From Heliopora coerulea (Eukaryota; Cnidaria; Anthozoa; Scleralcyonacea; Helioporidae): a DNA stretch of 64,000 nt. The notes beneath the pieces are model-generated. The model saw nothing but the letters and a program-made list of their open reading frames with translations. It was not told where the DNA came from and did not search any database. The position numbers and the translations under genes were made by a program. This document shows positions 45,573 to 59,300 of this stretch, in pieces (position 1 is the first letter of the stretch; each line of letters opens with the position of its first letter). The stretch spans positions 186,001 through 250,000 of the forward strand of contig JASJOG010000317.1 of the NCBI GenBank assembly GCA_030142905.1. The letters run 5' to 3'.

Positions 45573-48500
45573 ATGGCGGAAGGGGTTCTGGTGGATTTAA
45601 ATGACTATAACTGTGTCCAAGAGCCATTTAATCCCAACATTATTGACGCTGTGTCGCTTATAGAGGAAGAGTACAATGTGGACGGTACTATCGATCATTT
45701 GGTGGACGGAAAAAGAGAAAATAATACTTGTCACTCAAATAATTCTGGGATTAACAGCATCGATATGTCTCGAAAAAGGAGTTCCTTGAAACGCCGTCCG
45801 CCAGTGAATACTCGACCGAATTTGTTTGAATTGAAGTCAAAAGCAGAAACAACGGATTTATTGACTTCCTCTGAACCCTTAAATGAAATGGGCTGCCTAA
45901 ATACTGAGCTTCAAGCTGGGGAACTGACAGACGAATCATTAAAGTCAAGAAACTGTGACAGTTCCAATGACGTTTCTGTAATAAGAAGAGATCATAGAAC
46001 TTCGAGGGTTTCTCGAAATTCAGCCGGGGCTAGTGGAGGTGTGTTTGTGAATACGTATAAGCAAGGCATTGATGGATTTACGGAAGAGATTGTGTCAGGT
46101 ACAGCTAATTTGTTTGCTCATTTTTGTCGTACTATAATTTTATTTAAACATGCTCAATGTGTGATGCAAACGTTGAAATACTTAGCAAACATGAGTGAAA
46201 ATGGACAGATTAAGTTGAGAATTTCTTCCAGACGTATTCCATAGCGTAAATATTGAGCTATTCTGCTTTTTAAACGTCGTTCGGCCAGCCTTATTCACCA
46301 AAACTTAACCTAGGTAAATGATGTTGAAGGAAATCGTAATTTGTTTAAAGATGGAGTCTATAGGACCTTGTGCTTCTCTTATTACGTGATATTGAATCAG
46401 TTTGACTGCACCTTTTCAACGTTATAACATAATCTATGTACTCATTGGTGTAAAGTGTAGTAATTGCATGAAACAGTCAGATGTGACTGCAGAAGCAGAC
46501 TTAGGCAGACAGGTATGTCATACTGACAACATTTGATATATTTTGGCAGGGTAAGATTCATATGTGATGGCAGGGGTACCACATCATCCTACAACTTTGA
46601 AAACCATTGTTTTTAGTGCTTTAATCCCTTAGTTTTAGCATTTGAGATGGAATTAAAGTCACTGAAGTCTAAATTATTACTTGAATCAACTTGATGTGGC
46701 AAAAACATTATATGAATCAACTCGTCTTGTGACTTGTATACATAGGAATACGACACAATTCAAAATACAGCATCAAATGGCACAGTCAAAACATTGCTAA
46801 TTAATGCATAAAAACTGTCAGTAATTGTGATAAAATTATTTATTGTAATAGTTGCTGAACCATGCATTGCTGCACCAAGAGAACATTTGACCTTGATGGA
46901 ATTCAATGCTGTGACCTTTTATTTTCTACTACAGTTGTCTGCTAACAGAATTAGAAGGTCCATTTGGAGAGTATTTAATTATATGGCTGATGCCAGGATG
47001 TTCTTGTTATGATTATAATAACTGTCAGTTTCTAAGCAAAATAGATTTGGATCAACGATGAGTCGTACTGCCTCCAGATGCAATTCCTGTGTTCAGGGGA
47101 TCTGTTTTTATAATTTATTTTATAATTAACATAGAGAGTTTCTTTGTCCTTGTGTTAAGAGCCAGTATTCCAAAACAAAAATGTGAAAGAAATCTCATAT
47201 TCATCAGAAGAGCCTGATGTGGAAGAGGATTTCCGAGATATTGACTGTCATCGCATTTTGTCTATTGGGGGTAAGTTTTTTTTAATAAAACATATGTCTT
47301 TCACATCATCAAATAATAAAGCACCATCTGTTAATTTATCTCAGCAGATTTATCCTATAAAAAAAAGTCTGCTGGTTGTGAAACTATTTAGACCATTTAC
47401 AACTGCATTTAAACCATTATTTCAACTTTGTTATGATCTTTATTAGATTTGAGTAACTCTGGTATTTTTCTGCTTGTTCTTGTTTCCTAAGGAGATGACC
47501 GAAGTGGGCGAAGGGCAATTGTATTTTCTGCTTGCAGACTCCCACCCAAGACTGAAATTGATCACCAAAAACTGTTCCGGTACAAAATAAACACTCCAAC
47601 ACATTATTTCTTTTCCATTTTGTTTCTAGCATTCTTTCTCACTTTTAATTTGTATCTTTCTACTGTACTTTTCTTTTATGTGCATCATACTTTCCTCTTT
47701 TCCCTCTTTTTTTTTTTCCTTCCTTATCTTTCCTCTTTTGTTCCTTCCCACTCCTTTCTTTCCTTCTTATTTTCCATTCCCTTCTTCATTTGCCTTTCCC
47801 CTCTCCCTCTCTCACTCCCCTTATTTCACTTTCTGTTTTCTCCTCCCTCTTCCTGCTTTCCTTCCTGCTTTCCTTCCTGCTTTCCTTCCTTTGTTTCTTC
47901 CATCCTGTCTTCATTTGTTCATTTGTTCAATCCCTCATTCCTCCCTGCTTCCTTTCTTTCCTTCCTTTTTTTCTTACACTATTCCTTTGTCCCTTCATTG
48001 GTTCATTTATTTGTTTGTTTTTCCTTTCCTTTCTTCCTTCACTTGTGTCTTCTATCCATTAATTTCATTTTTTTGTTCCTTTCTTCTTTCATCCCTTTTT
48101 TCCTTCCTTCTTTCTTACATTCCTTCCTAACTTTCATTTGTCCCTTCCCTCCATAAACGTATCTCCCTCTTATTCTTCCTTTTGTCTTCTCTTGTCTTTC
48201 AAAACTAATCAATCAACTCGTTGTGCCCTTTCTTTGTTCTAGTTACATGAAGTACACTTTAGACCAGTATGTGGAAAATGACTATTCAGTTGTTTACTTT
48301 CACCATGGCCTGAATAGTAGGAATAAACCTTCAATATCCTGGCTGGTCCAAGTTTACCATGAATTGGATCGAAAGTAAGTCAACATCATAATTTTTCTAC
48401 TTGTGAGCACTCTTTTGATGAAAATAATAGTGTGTTAATTTGATTTGAGTCCTTGCAAAAGTCAATATGAGTCAATGTTGAGCTGAGGCAGTAGATCAAG

Positions 48501-51050
48501 TCATTACAACACTACACTTGAGTGGAAAGTAAGTGTAACCAGTGTTCTTTGCAGACACAACCTTAGAGAGAGAGGCTGATTAACATTAATAAAAATCTTC
48601 TGTGAAAACTAATGACCCTTCACTCTGAATTAATACTTAATGAGATTTACAGGTCAGTGTTTTTCATTGGTACATGTGCATCCCGTTGCTATAGCAGTTT
48701 CATATTGTATATGTTGAATATGAGAAAACTTATGTGGGACAAGAACTCAAAGCAGATTTTTGCAATTTGAAAAAGCAAAAAGATTTTTTCAAGGCCCACT
48801 TTCTGGGTGAATTTACCAACAGTTCTTCATTTCTTTCATTTGGAAATATAAGAAAACACTTTCTATTTATTTACTGGACTGAAATGTTCAGATCAGCATG
48901 AACCCAGTGCAATACAGCATGACACATAACAATGACATTAGAACAAATATTAAACTTATTAGGACTGACATCTTTCAGCTACACCAGATATTCATAGTCC
49001 AGAATCCTGAAGTAAATTCCCATTTATGCAAGCTGATTGTTGTAATATGGGAGGTTGATAAAGATTCATACATTTTGGAGTTAACAGTCTATTCACTGGA
49101 TATTTAATTTAAGTGCTCAATTGTTCACACCTTACAGTATCTTATTCTATTTTGCTTTAATGTCAGATACAAGAAGAACTTAAAAGAGCTGTTTGTGGTC
49201 CACCCTACAAATTTCATCAAAGTGATTTGGAATGTTTTAAAACCATTCATAAGGTTAGCCTTTTGATCAGCAACTGTTTGCTATGCTAACCAAGTTAAAT
49301 TAAACACAAGTTAGCACCAAGGTTAAGCATGTACTGTAACACTACTACAAGCAATGACCCATTAAAGACAAGTCGAGAAAACCTCCACTTGACTGTCAAA
49401 GAAGCAGTGAATTAAGGCAGGATCCCTGATAATTTTTGAAAGGCTTTTCTGATATTCCTTACCATATGCACAGTATGGAGACATCTTGAATGATTGATGA
49501 GTCTAGGCTCAGAAATCATTTTTCTCAGAATAGAGCTTGATGAATGTTCATCTATCATTCAGGACATCTCCAAACTGACACATTTCCAAAACAGATACCC
49601 CACAAGTGCTATGACAGCTGATTGCAAAATAGAAACAATGATGCTCTCTGTACCCATCACTAAAGTATCCATTTTACCTTGCTGCAATGCCTGAGCAATA
49701 TTTGACCCATCACTGCAACCACTATGTTGCCCTGACTATGACAAGGAGACATGCCCAAAAAGCTGCTCTTGCCAGCTTTTGACAAAGTTAGCTTGTCAAG
49801 GAAAAAAATGTCAATTTGTATCGTACACACAAGCAAATTAAACATGTCAAGTAAAGCTTGGTTGTGTATATGGGGCTTAACAGCACTCATTACATGGTTG
49901 TTATCATGATGGTTTAATGTTTGAGAAGACGTGAGAGCTTGGATATATTGAGGTAGATGAACGATCTTCAAGCTCGATACTCAGAAAATGATTTCTGAGC
50001 CCCAGACAGGGATCGAACCTGCAACCTTCTGATGACTGGTCATCTCACCGGTCATCAGAAGGTTGCGGGTTCGATCCCTGTCTGGGGCTCAGAAATCATT
50101 TTCTGAGTATCGAGCTTGAAGATCGTTCATCTACCTCATGATGGTTTAAATTATTACTATTGATTTCCTCCTGTAGTGCAAAATTTGGAAAGAAAGTTAT
50201 GTACGTGAATAGAATATCAGAATTGAGAGAACACCTGCATGTTGACCAGTTGGATATTCCAGATTCTGTAAAAAAGTAAGGTAACAGTTGTACTTGAAGT
50301 GAGAAAAAGGACACTTGTCAATGTTTTGAATTTCATTCAAATATGTTTGTTTAAGTTGTGATGAGTGTATAATCACATTTAAAATTTAATAGTAAGAGAA
50401 TGAATTGGAGGCATAATTCATTGAGAAGGGTCTATTGCTTTCAATTTCAAAAATCTTCACCAGTTGTTGGATAAGATTTGTCATCATTGGTGTACTTTTC
50501 AATGTTATGGATTTCATTCATTGTTATTGTTATCATTTTTGTTGTTGTTGAAATTATTGCTAGTGTTGTTTTTACAATACATGTACTATTATAATTGCTG
50601 CTGTTGCCATTGAGTCTTTTGTTTGTGTTGTTTTGTCATTTCTGTTGTTGTTGTTGTTCTTGCCATTGTTTAAGTTACTGTTGTTCTTGTTGATTTTGTC
50701 ATCTTTGTGGGTGTTGTTATTCTTGTCCTCCTCCCCCTATGGGTTTACTGTTTTGCTGTTATGTCATGGATACCAGCTCCAGTATCCACAAACAACACAA
50801 TGGAGGCTTTAATGATGGCTGTGTCATTTTTTCTTACGTATTTTGTCTCAACCACTCATTGTTTGCATTGGCAGACATCACATCTATGGTTGTTCTAACC
50901 ATTTAGGTATGATGATGACATTTCAACCAGATACAAACAAAAATATCCTACAGCAGTGTTCCATACCCCATTGACCATAGAGGTACCAGAGACACAACAG
51001 TTTGGAGTTCCGTTAAGCTGGTAATGGTGGCTTTGTTGCAGTGGTTTTTA

Positions 51051-51086
<36 letters not shown>

Positions 51087-51256
51087 TATCGTTATCATTA
51101 TTATCGTTATCATTATTATCGTTATCATTATTAGTGTTATTGTTGTTATTGTTATTATTATTGTTATTGTTACTGTTACTTTTATTCTTGTTATTTTTGT
51201 TATAATTATCGTTATTGTAATTGTTTTTGTGATTTTTGTTGTTGTTGTTGTTGTTG

Positions 51257-51296
<40 letters not shown>

Positions 51297-54200
51297 GATT
51301 ATTATTATTATTGTATTAACATTTCTGCAGGGTTAGTTATTGTTTGTATTTGCTTTTTTTTATGACTTTTGTTTCCTTGTTTCCTTGTTTGTTTGGTTGG
51401 TTGTTTGTTTGGTTGGTTGGTTTGTTGACATTTACGTTCTTTTTTTGTTTATTTGTTAGTTCGTTTTTTCCTTCCTTCCTTCCTTCCTTCCTTCCTTTCC
51501 TTCCTTCCTTCCTTCCTTCCTTCTCTTCTCCCTTCGTCCGTTCATTCGTTCGTTCATTCCTTCCTTCCTTCCTTCATTCTACCATCCAACCACCCACCAT
51601 CCATCCATTCGTTTCATTCATTCATTCATTCATTCATTCATTTTTCAGGATAAAACAGAACACAGGTGACGATATCCCGCCAGTGGTCCGAACATGTGTC
51701 GAATTTCTTCGGAAATCGGGTAAGATCATTTCACAACGACTAATAGCTATTTCATTACTCTAAGCAGTTTAACTGTTTCAAACCATGTTTTACACTTTTG
51801 CGTTCGAAATAAACAAGGCTTTTGAACTGTACAGTATTTTCAAAAAATACAAGTTTGAAGCTGACTACTTCACCAATAATGACCTCACAGATTTAAGATT
51901 TACGATTTAAGTATCTCCGTAACGAAAAGATGTGGACATCCTTAACTTTCAAAGCGTTCATTGATGCATTTTCTAGAACTTAAAGTGCATATGAAATGAA
52001 AATTAAATTTCTTTTTGTTAATTGGGTTGTGAGAATGATAAAAAATGCCCTCGCTCCTATTTCTATACATTATTCCGCTCCTGAAATGTTATTTTACGTG
52101 GAAAAATGTGTAGATGAGATGACGTGTGCCATAAAAGTCTTTACACAACATTTGTCTCTGTCGGTTGATCAACTTTATCTTACAAACCACTGGACTAAGT
52201 CACTCGAAACTTGACACATCCATAGACGTCATCAAATCACGCACTGGTAACCTAGTAATGTTCCCATAGACAAAAAGATAGTTCCGAGGTCCTCATGTAT
52301 TTAAAAAGGGTTCCTTTCTTTATTACTCTTCAAAAGACATTCTGTAGGTTTTTTCACAAGTTAGGTATATTTTTTGTTCTATAACTTATATCACGCAAAT
52401 GCTTGTAAGTTTTACAGAGAGTAGGGGCTTGATAATTTTGGTCAAAGTCATAGTATCCACACTATAGTATTTTTTCTGCCACTTTGTAGCATTGGATGTG
52501 GAAGGGATTTTCAGACGTTCTGCTAATATTTCTGTCGTGAAGAGCTATGGAGAAAGGTTCAATAAAGGTAAACTTACATTATGTTAACATAGGAAGCGAA
52601 AGAAGACATAAGATCGAAAACGAGGCTTCCCCCTGCGAGGTACTTTTACCAATTGCCTTTGGCTTATCTTTCAGTTGTATTCATGCCAATGCTCTGGTTA
52701 ATTTTTCATTGTTTCTGGTACGCCACGAATGGAAAACAAGAGGATCAGTTTTAAACTTTTTCTACACGAGTGTTGGTATATATACAGTATGTGATAGATG
52801 CAATATGAGCGGCTTAACTGTGTATGATTTACGAGGCTGGCTGAAGATGAGCCATAGTAAATATCCTACAGTTCGAATGCGAATATTGTATCTTCCTTAA
52901 AATATGTTCGCTTCTAAATGTCCATATTTACCGACTATTTTGAAGTTTCAGGAAATTTTGATTGAGAAAATGGGAGGAAAAATTTATGTAAATCAGGACG
53001 ATGATGTATCCGATTTACATCCTGCTAATTACGAGCCAATTTACGTTGTGTTTTATTCGTGAGTTATGAATGAATATTTTAAAGTTATATACTAGGTAAA
53101 ATATACTATCGAAAGCATTCCCAGTCTTCGATATACGAAATGAGATGCTATAGACGGTTTCACGGCAGCCGTATTGGTGTACGTTAACAGCAGACTTTCA
53201 ATTAGATTCTTTCCTTTGGTACACGAACAAGATTGCCCTGTCCTTTTCCATTTAAATCTCTTAGGATTGAGAGTAAACCATTATTCACTCTTTAACGAGT
53301 GGCCATGAATTGGAGTGTGGGGAATAAATGGGAGGATTTAAAGTGCTCTTCTCTCGTCGTTCCTGACTTACAGTGTCCTATTATCTAGGGGAAGATGTGG
53401 AATTTGAGCCGGAGGACGATTCTCATGTAGCGGCAGTTTTATTGAAGAAATTCTTGAGGGAACTGCCCGAACCACTTCTCACCTTTGAGTTGTACGATGA
53501 CTTTATGAGGATACACGGTGCGTAAATGAACATAATATATCATGCTGTTCCTCACATTACTCACAAGTCTTCTACAGTACGATACAAGACAAGACGATTT
53601 ATTTGTACTAGCAAACTAACACATTAATTACAATTGATTTAAATCATTACAGTACAAGTAGTTGTGACAGACACAAGAATTAACTATAGTGCTAAACTAG
53701 TCAGGTGCCCCAATAACCTGCGGTATTGTATAACTGTACCGTACAGTATCGCTGAGTATTATATAGGGTAAGATTTTAGAAAAGGACAAATAATAAAAGT
53801 TTGGAACTGTTTTTGTAAGGGTTTCCTGCACCACAAGTTATGAAAAATTTCAAAGTTTTCTTCGAGGAAGAAAAGGAAGAAAACTTTGAAATTTTTGCCA
53901 TAATAAATTGGATGATGAAAACACAACTACTCGTGTTGTAGTATCTCATATGCCACACTTAAACATTCCACTTCGTGCAATATACTACACTATGTATTAT
54001 AATTTTTTGATGCTTTTACTAATCTGTAGAGCTGGTAAATGTAATTTATAAATCGCAATGTAAGCTTTTTCTTCGTCTCTCTTCTTGTAACAATAGCTTT
54101 ACCTGAAGAACAAAAATGGAATGAAATCCAACGTGTTCTCCACTCAAGTCTACCTAAACAAAATTATATCGTGTTGGAATACCTCATGATATTCTTAGTA

Positions 54201-54828
54201 TCAGTAAGTTTCACCAGCGTGTTGATTTTTGATTTTATTAGCGTGTAAAATTGCATATTGCTGTCGTAAATTTTGATATCTGCGATGGCAGAAAGTCTCG
54301 TTAATATATTGATTAACTCTTCCCCTGTGGACCCTCGCTCTGATGAGTAAAATCGTGAGGCGTTAGCCGGGGTAAAGTGGTAGAAGTCCTATCTCGGCGA
54401 GAGGGAGTTAATGATTTCCGTCGGGTGTAAAATTACCTTATGTTGCGTTGCCATTTTGACATACCACGGGGAACCCAACTCCGTCAGTCTTTCTTTGTTT
54501 TATTGAATGAAGAAGACGTGTTCTAGTTACTGGAAGCCAAACTAGAACTAGTTCGCATTACTTCGTTTGGCTAAAGTTATTTACTTGTTGGTTGGTACTG
54601 TGAAGTTTCTGTTTGAAGTATGTTTTTGACACAGTGTTTGTCATTCTGCAGGTCATGGAGCATTCAAGTGTAAATAGAATGAGTGCGTCCAATTTGGCAA
54701 TCGTATTTGGACCGAATCTCATATGGGCAAAGTCGACAGCTGCTTCACTAAGCGCCATGGGACCCATCAACTCCATCACCAAACAAATCATAGAAAACGT
54801 CAAAGACATTTTCAAACATCCCTCATGA
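45573..54828 (+). CDS. ARHGAP1: Rho GTPase-activating protein 1 (p50RhoGAP/Cdc42GAP)
   Basis: Twelve exons: 45573-46098, 47160-47270, 47492-47579, 48243-48374, 49167-49253, 50177-50275, 50907-51020, 51649-51719, 52490-52567, 53389-53517, 54097-54203, 54652-54828. All phases fit and give 572 residues (human about 440). Residues 1-212 are an acidic/Ser-rich N-terminal extension. Residues 213-347 are the Sec14/CRAL-TRIO-like BCH domain ([49 protein letters not shown]). Residues 386-570 are the RhoGAP domain with the arginine finger Arg418 in [22 protein letters not shown], and [13 protein letters not shown]. The protein stimulates GTP hydrolysis by Rho, Cdc42 and Rac at endosomal and plasma membranes, and the BCH domain binds lipids and small GTPases. 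The linker (348-385) lacks the proline-rich SH3 site of the vertebrate protein. Introns carry CT, TTA and TTG repeats and a long palindrome. Confidence 0.95.
47640..48200. repeat. pyrimidine-rich CTTCCTTT tract
   Basis: About 560 bases of TTCC/CTTT-rich sequence filling most of ARHGAP1 intron 3 up to near the exon 4 acceptor at 48242. The three overlapping Phe/Ser/Leu frames are compositional. Confidence 0.93.
49499..49560 (+). mobile_element. fragment of the third SINE family (tail only)
   Basis: GGCTCAGAAATCATTTTTCT followed by GAGCTTGATGAATGTTCATC matches the outer part of the palindrome at 49951-50136. No tRNA-like head. In ARHGAP1 intron 5. Confidence 0.7.
49951..50136. mobile_element. 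near-perfect palindrome built from a tRNA-derived SINE
   Basis: Arms 49951-50036 and 50051-50136 (86 bp each) are complementary with a single mismatch around a 14-base loop. Each arm contains a canonical tRNA B-box (GGTTCGATCCC at 50068-50078 on plus; damaged by the one mismatch region on minus), the CTGGGGCTCAG segment and the GAGCTTGAAGATCGTTCATC tail. It lies in ARHGAP1 intron 5, 40 bases before the exon 6 acceptor. Confidence 0.92.
50510..50720. repeat. (TTG)n microsatellite
   Basis: Imperfect GTTGTT/CTTGTT repeats in ARHGAP1 intron 6. Confidence 0.85.
51045..51318. repeat. (TTA)n/(TTG)n microsatellite
   Basis: TTATTA, TCATTATCG and TTGTTG repeats covering about 270 bases just after ARHGAP1 exon 7 (ends 51020). 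Confidence 0.93.
51465..51645. repeat. (CCTT)n then (CATT)n tract at an exon acceptor
   Basis: CCTTCCTT followed by GTTCATTC/CATTCATT repeats, running directly into the TTTTTCAG acceptor of ARHGAP1 exon 8 (51649). The repeat therefore provides that intron's polypyrimidine tract and the likely branch-point region. Confidence 0.92.
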
Positions 54829-56314
54829 AGCCGTTGGAAGCAAGGAATACTTGTTATCTGGAACTAAAGAAGAGTCGATGCTCGGTTTGGGCTTGGAGTA
54901 CTAGTCACTGTTTCCATGGTTCAATGAATATTTTTAAATACAAAGTTTTTCGATCGAATTTTTCCTAGAATTTTGGAAATTCTAAAATGTTTGAGTATTT
55001 TTTCCTCAAATGTAAAGGTTTATTTATTTATGATATGTTGGTTATGCAGAGTCCAACATTTGCACTACAAAGAACTGTCGTAAGTATACCAATCCACAAG
55101 AGATATAGGCCTTATGCTATCGGTTAATTAAAAAAAACCAAAAACAAAAAGAATGCATAAACAGTCACATATAGCGTGAACATAATGTGAAAACTAGTTT
55201 CGAAAGAAATTCGCTGAATTAAAAGAAATGTTGAATGTTTTAAAATTTCGCGTTTGCAGTTCTCCCATGCATCACTTCATTCTTAAGATGCGAACATGTA
55301 TTGGATATGTAACTGACGTCACAGGGCATAATGATTTCGTGGAAAATTATAGATGTTTTTGTGATTGTTGAACCGGAATGTGTGTATGTATCGCAGGATA
55401 TTGATCACGTAAGCTGTCGAGTGATTTAATTGAAAAATCACAAAGACACGAAGCTACGTATTTTTCTTTTAGAAAATATCTTGATACAAGAAAAGTAAAT
55501 GAGGCGTGGAAGAGCTGCAAAATGTAGATCTTTACTGTTTCAGACATTCTTTTATGCAGGAGGAACTCTTTCATAGTTTTCACTTGACATTTTCCGGTGA
55601 TAACACTGAATTTGTTGGTAGACAGTAAGTCACAGCAAGAGGGAAATAGCGTTAAAAATGTAGGTTTTCTTGACTCAAGCACTTCTATACTTCTAGGAAG
55701 TTGAAGAAACACGACCTTAAGCTAGTCAAATCGCCCATATTCAAAATTTTAACTTATAATCTCAGATGAAAATAGTTCATTTGCAAACAAAACATGTTGG
55801 CAACACAAAATCTGAAATTGTTTACTCCGTTTCGTTGTGGCTGTGCAAACGAGCCAAAACGTGTTGATTTTCTGGTGATTTGCCCTTTGCAAGGCAATAC
55901 AAAACGTGATGGCCGAATATGTAAATAGTAAATAGCACGTGGTGATGCCGAAGATATAATGTAAAATAGAGTATAAAATTCTGGGAGGAAGTGTGCTAAA
56001 ATAAACTTTAATTGGGCGATATTTCACATTTTAGTTGATTACCAGTTTGTATCATAAGTTGCGTCATTGGAATCCGTAATTTTCCTCCGAAATAAAATTC
56101 TAATTTGTTAATTTGTATATTTAGAATTAATTTTATATATTGTAATGGTGATGATTGATTTTGGAGTAATAAATATTCTACTCGCGCCAGACTTCTAAGT
56201 TTTCGACCTTCGCCCCAGGCTCAGTTTTGCAACAGTTCTCTGCCCGCCACATTTTGTTTTTGCTTGTAAACATTCTCTAGTAAACATTTGACTGTTTGAA
56301 AACATACTGAAGCA
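54829..56314. other. intergenic between ARHGAP1 and ZNF593-like gene
   Basis: Presumed ARHGAP1 3' UTR, then AT-rich sequence. A 121-codon minus-strand frame (55347-55712) has no recognisable domain. AATAAA-type hexamers occur only late (near 55999, 56093 and 56165). Both genes read rightwards, so the downstream promoter must be within the last few hundred bases; no TATA box is evident. Confidence 0.55.
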
Positions 56315-59300
56315 ATGGGGCGACTACGTCGAAAGCGTATGCACAAAAATATAAAAGATCAGAAGAAGAAATATCGTACTAAGCGGAGGACAAAAGACAT
56401 CGACCAAATCCACAATGATCTGAAACCCGAGAATTCGTGTAAACTCTTGTCTCAAAATGACCCAGATTTGCCAGGAAGTGGCCAGTTCTACTGTCTACAA
56501 TGCTCGTAAGTTGCTTGAATTGATTACGTAGGGAAGAAAATGAATTAAGTACCTTGCGAGTAAGTAATCGTGGAAATATAACGTCTATAGAACACTTGGT
56601 CGATTTTTATACACAAAGGAAGCACGTGACAGGCAGTCCCTTAACCACGTGTTTTCGATCTGGGGCTTGTTAGCTGTATGTGTGAGTAAATTTGAGATAG
56701 GATGAAAAAGATTGCATTGCCATTCCCCAGAGTACATGGAATTAAGTCACATAGTTGCTACCTGAAGAAAACCTTTGGAGAGGAAGTTCCATGATTTATT
56801 ACCAAAATTGCAAAATTCAACTCAGAAAAAACTGAAATAAAATTGAAATATGGAGCTTCATCTTAGATGAGCTTAAAGTCTTAGACTACCACTAGAATCT
56901 TTTGTTTGTTTATAATCAATTAAGTGAGCACACTATTCCCAATTCACCGAATGGCACGATTGCTCAAGTAGTGGCCTGGAAACCTAAAGATGAGGATATT
57001 TTACCAGGTCAAAAATCCTACCAATTCAATCTTCCTGATCAGGTAGCAAGCAGTCCACATCAAAAGAGGAGGGACCTTGCAGGCTAAATACTTGTACACC
57101 CACAAAGTGTTAGTTTAAGGAAAATAAGTCCTTTTCAAGGAAAATGCATAGATTGTTTACCCAACAACGTCAGTCCATACAGAGAAAATGATGCCCTCTA
57201 TACTGCCTGCACAGATCTTAGCCTTCAGGCTCAGTCTACACTGTTAAGACACTGGGCAACATTTTCCCCAGAACAAACTTCCAGTTTGGTAAATAACGTA
57301 GTATATACAAAGATGTATTGTCAGGACAGTGTGCAGTGATTTTTGTAAATATGTGGGATATATATTAGTTTAATGTCTTTCCTAACTTTTGGCTTTAATA
57401 AATCTGACCACCCTGATCATATTTGATATTAATACAACCTGCTGCAAACCTTAGCATCATAGCAAGTTGATTCTCTCTGTGGAGTGTTTAATTTGTATAT
57501 CAAATATCAAAGGGTAGAATCCCTCCCTACCTTATTCTCTCAGAGTAAATGCCTCCTATAATCAAACATTTGGCACTAGGGGTTGATTACACAAAGCTGA
57601 GATATATCTAGCAAGGAAGTGTGAGCAAGTTAACAGTATTGTCAGTGTTGTGAACAACTGAGCTTAAATTTTACCGGTCAAATTGTGAGTTATTCACTCA
57701 ATAAGGCTTTCAAGATGTAAAATGTAGCCATGGTTGTTTACAGAATATGGTGGATTAGGCTGACACATTATTGAAAAAAAACTGAATACTGATACCAGAA
57801 AAAAATACCAATGATACTGATATATTGATATTTCACCACAATTGAAATTTAACGAATATTGAGTCCATTTTTTTAACAAAGCACTTACTAATAAATGTAA
57901 TAAATAGTTTGTTTAGAACATGTAAAACAAAAAAGGAGACTGCACTTTCACGCACTTGCATTACAGCAACTTATGGGCTGAATATATTTGCACAACTTCA
58001 ACTGAAAGTATTTAAAAATGGCATGAATTAAAAATGGAACAACACATGGTGTCATGTAGATGGGAATTTTGATTATCTGAAATGTAAGTTGGCACATTCA
58101 CTCTATTCTTTTCTTTACTCTCAGTGGCATTGTTTGGCAGACCGTCTTTGTCATCAATTTCATCATCTTTGGTCAAATCTTGGTCAAATAGCAAATGTAA
58201 ACAATCAAAAAAACACTGATAATCAGTTGTAGCATACACGCAATACAGATAATACTGTAGATTTTGGTATGTCGATATTTTGCAAATTAAAAAACTAACC
58301 AATATTTTAAAAAATCCAATGTTTATTGGTAAATTGATATGCTGCATCAGCCTGCTGTATATATGGAAATACTGTTTACTTCCTGGGAGTTATTTGCCAG
58401 ATAAGTTGTCAAAGCTTCCCACAGCTGGTGTCAAGACTTGTTATGAGCTTGTTCTATTTTGCCTGAGTTTAGTCTTGCTGATAACTTCATTTCATGTTGT
58501 CATGCAACAGTCCTGATCACAAGTGTAGCATTTGCTCCAGGATTTGAAAATGGCAATCTCCCTGAGATAGAGCAAAGGGTATTTTGGTCAGGTTAAGGGC
58601 ACTCTCTTTACATCAGAGTCATTTGAATGACCATGTGCATGCAAAATTAAAGTTAAAGATAGTTGACAAGCCATCAGCAGGGCTCAGTGGCATGCTAGGA
58701 GTTTACTGGGATTAATTTAAAGTACACGAGTGCACCAGCTTTGTCAAGGATGGGCATAATGAGCTGTTTACTGTGATGTTTACCAGAAGGAAACACTGAA
58801 ATGCTGTGTGGGCAATGTTGAGTGACATATTTAATGCCAAAACTTTAAGGAAGTGCTGATGTTTCAAGCAAAAGCTTTTTGTTGAAGTAAAGTGTGAATC
58901 TTCAATTAGATGAAAGTCTTTTGAAACATCATTATTTCCCCTCATAAATTTTGGCTGATCCCTGACATTTTTCAGCTTCTTACTCATCATAAATGGCTGT
59001 CTGACCTGTGTTCAATGTAATCCTGTTCTAATCCAAACCATAACCCTAACCAAGGTGAAACTACATGTGGAAAGCAATGCTGCAGTCTGATAAGCAGCCT
59101 GTTGTCTGAAGGAGCATGACATGATGGTGTTACAGACAGCTTCTTGCAATACTAGCAAACTTGTACAAAAACTGTAAGCAGTCATTGCATTTTTCTTAAA
59201 TTTTGTAGAAGACATTTTATTAATGAAAGCTCTCTCAGTGATCACATGAAATCAAAGAACCACAAGAAACGGTAATGTTATACGTATAATATTTATATAT

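Noticed and set aside
47620..48156. 178-codon Phe/Ser/Leu/Pro frame
   Set aside because: Pyrimidine tract in ARHGAP1 intron 3.
55347..55712. 121-codon minus-strand frame after ARHGAP1
   Set aside because: No domain and no splice partners; most likely chance in AT-rich sequence.
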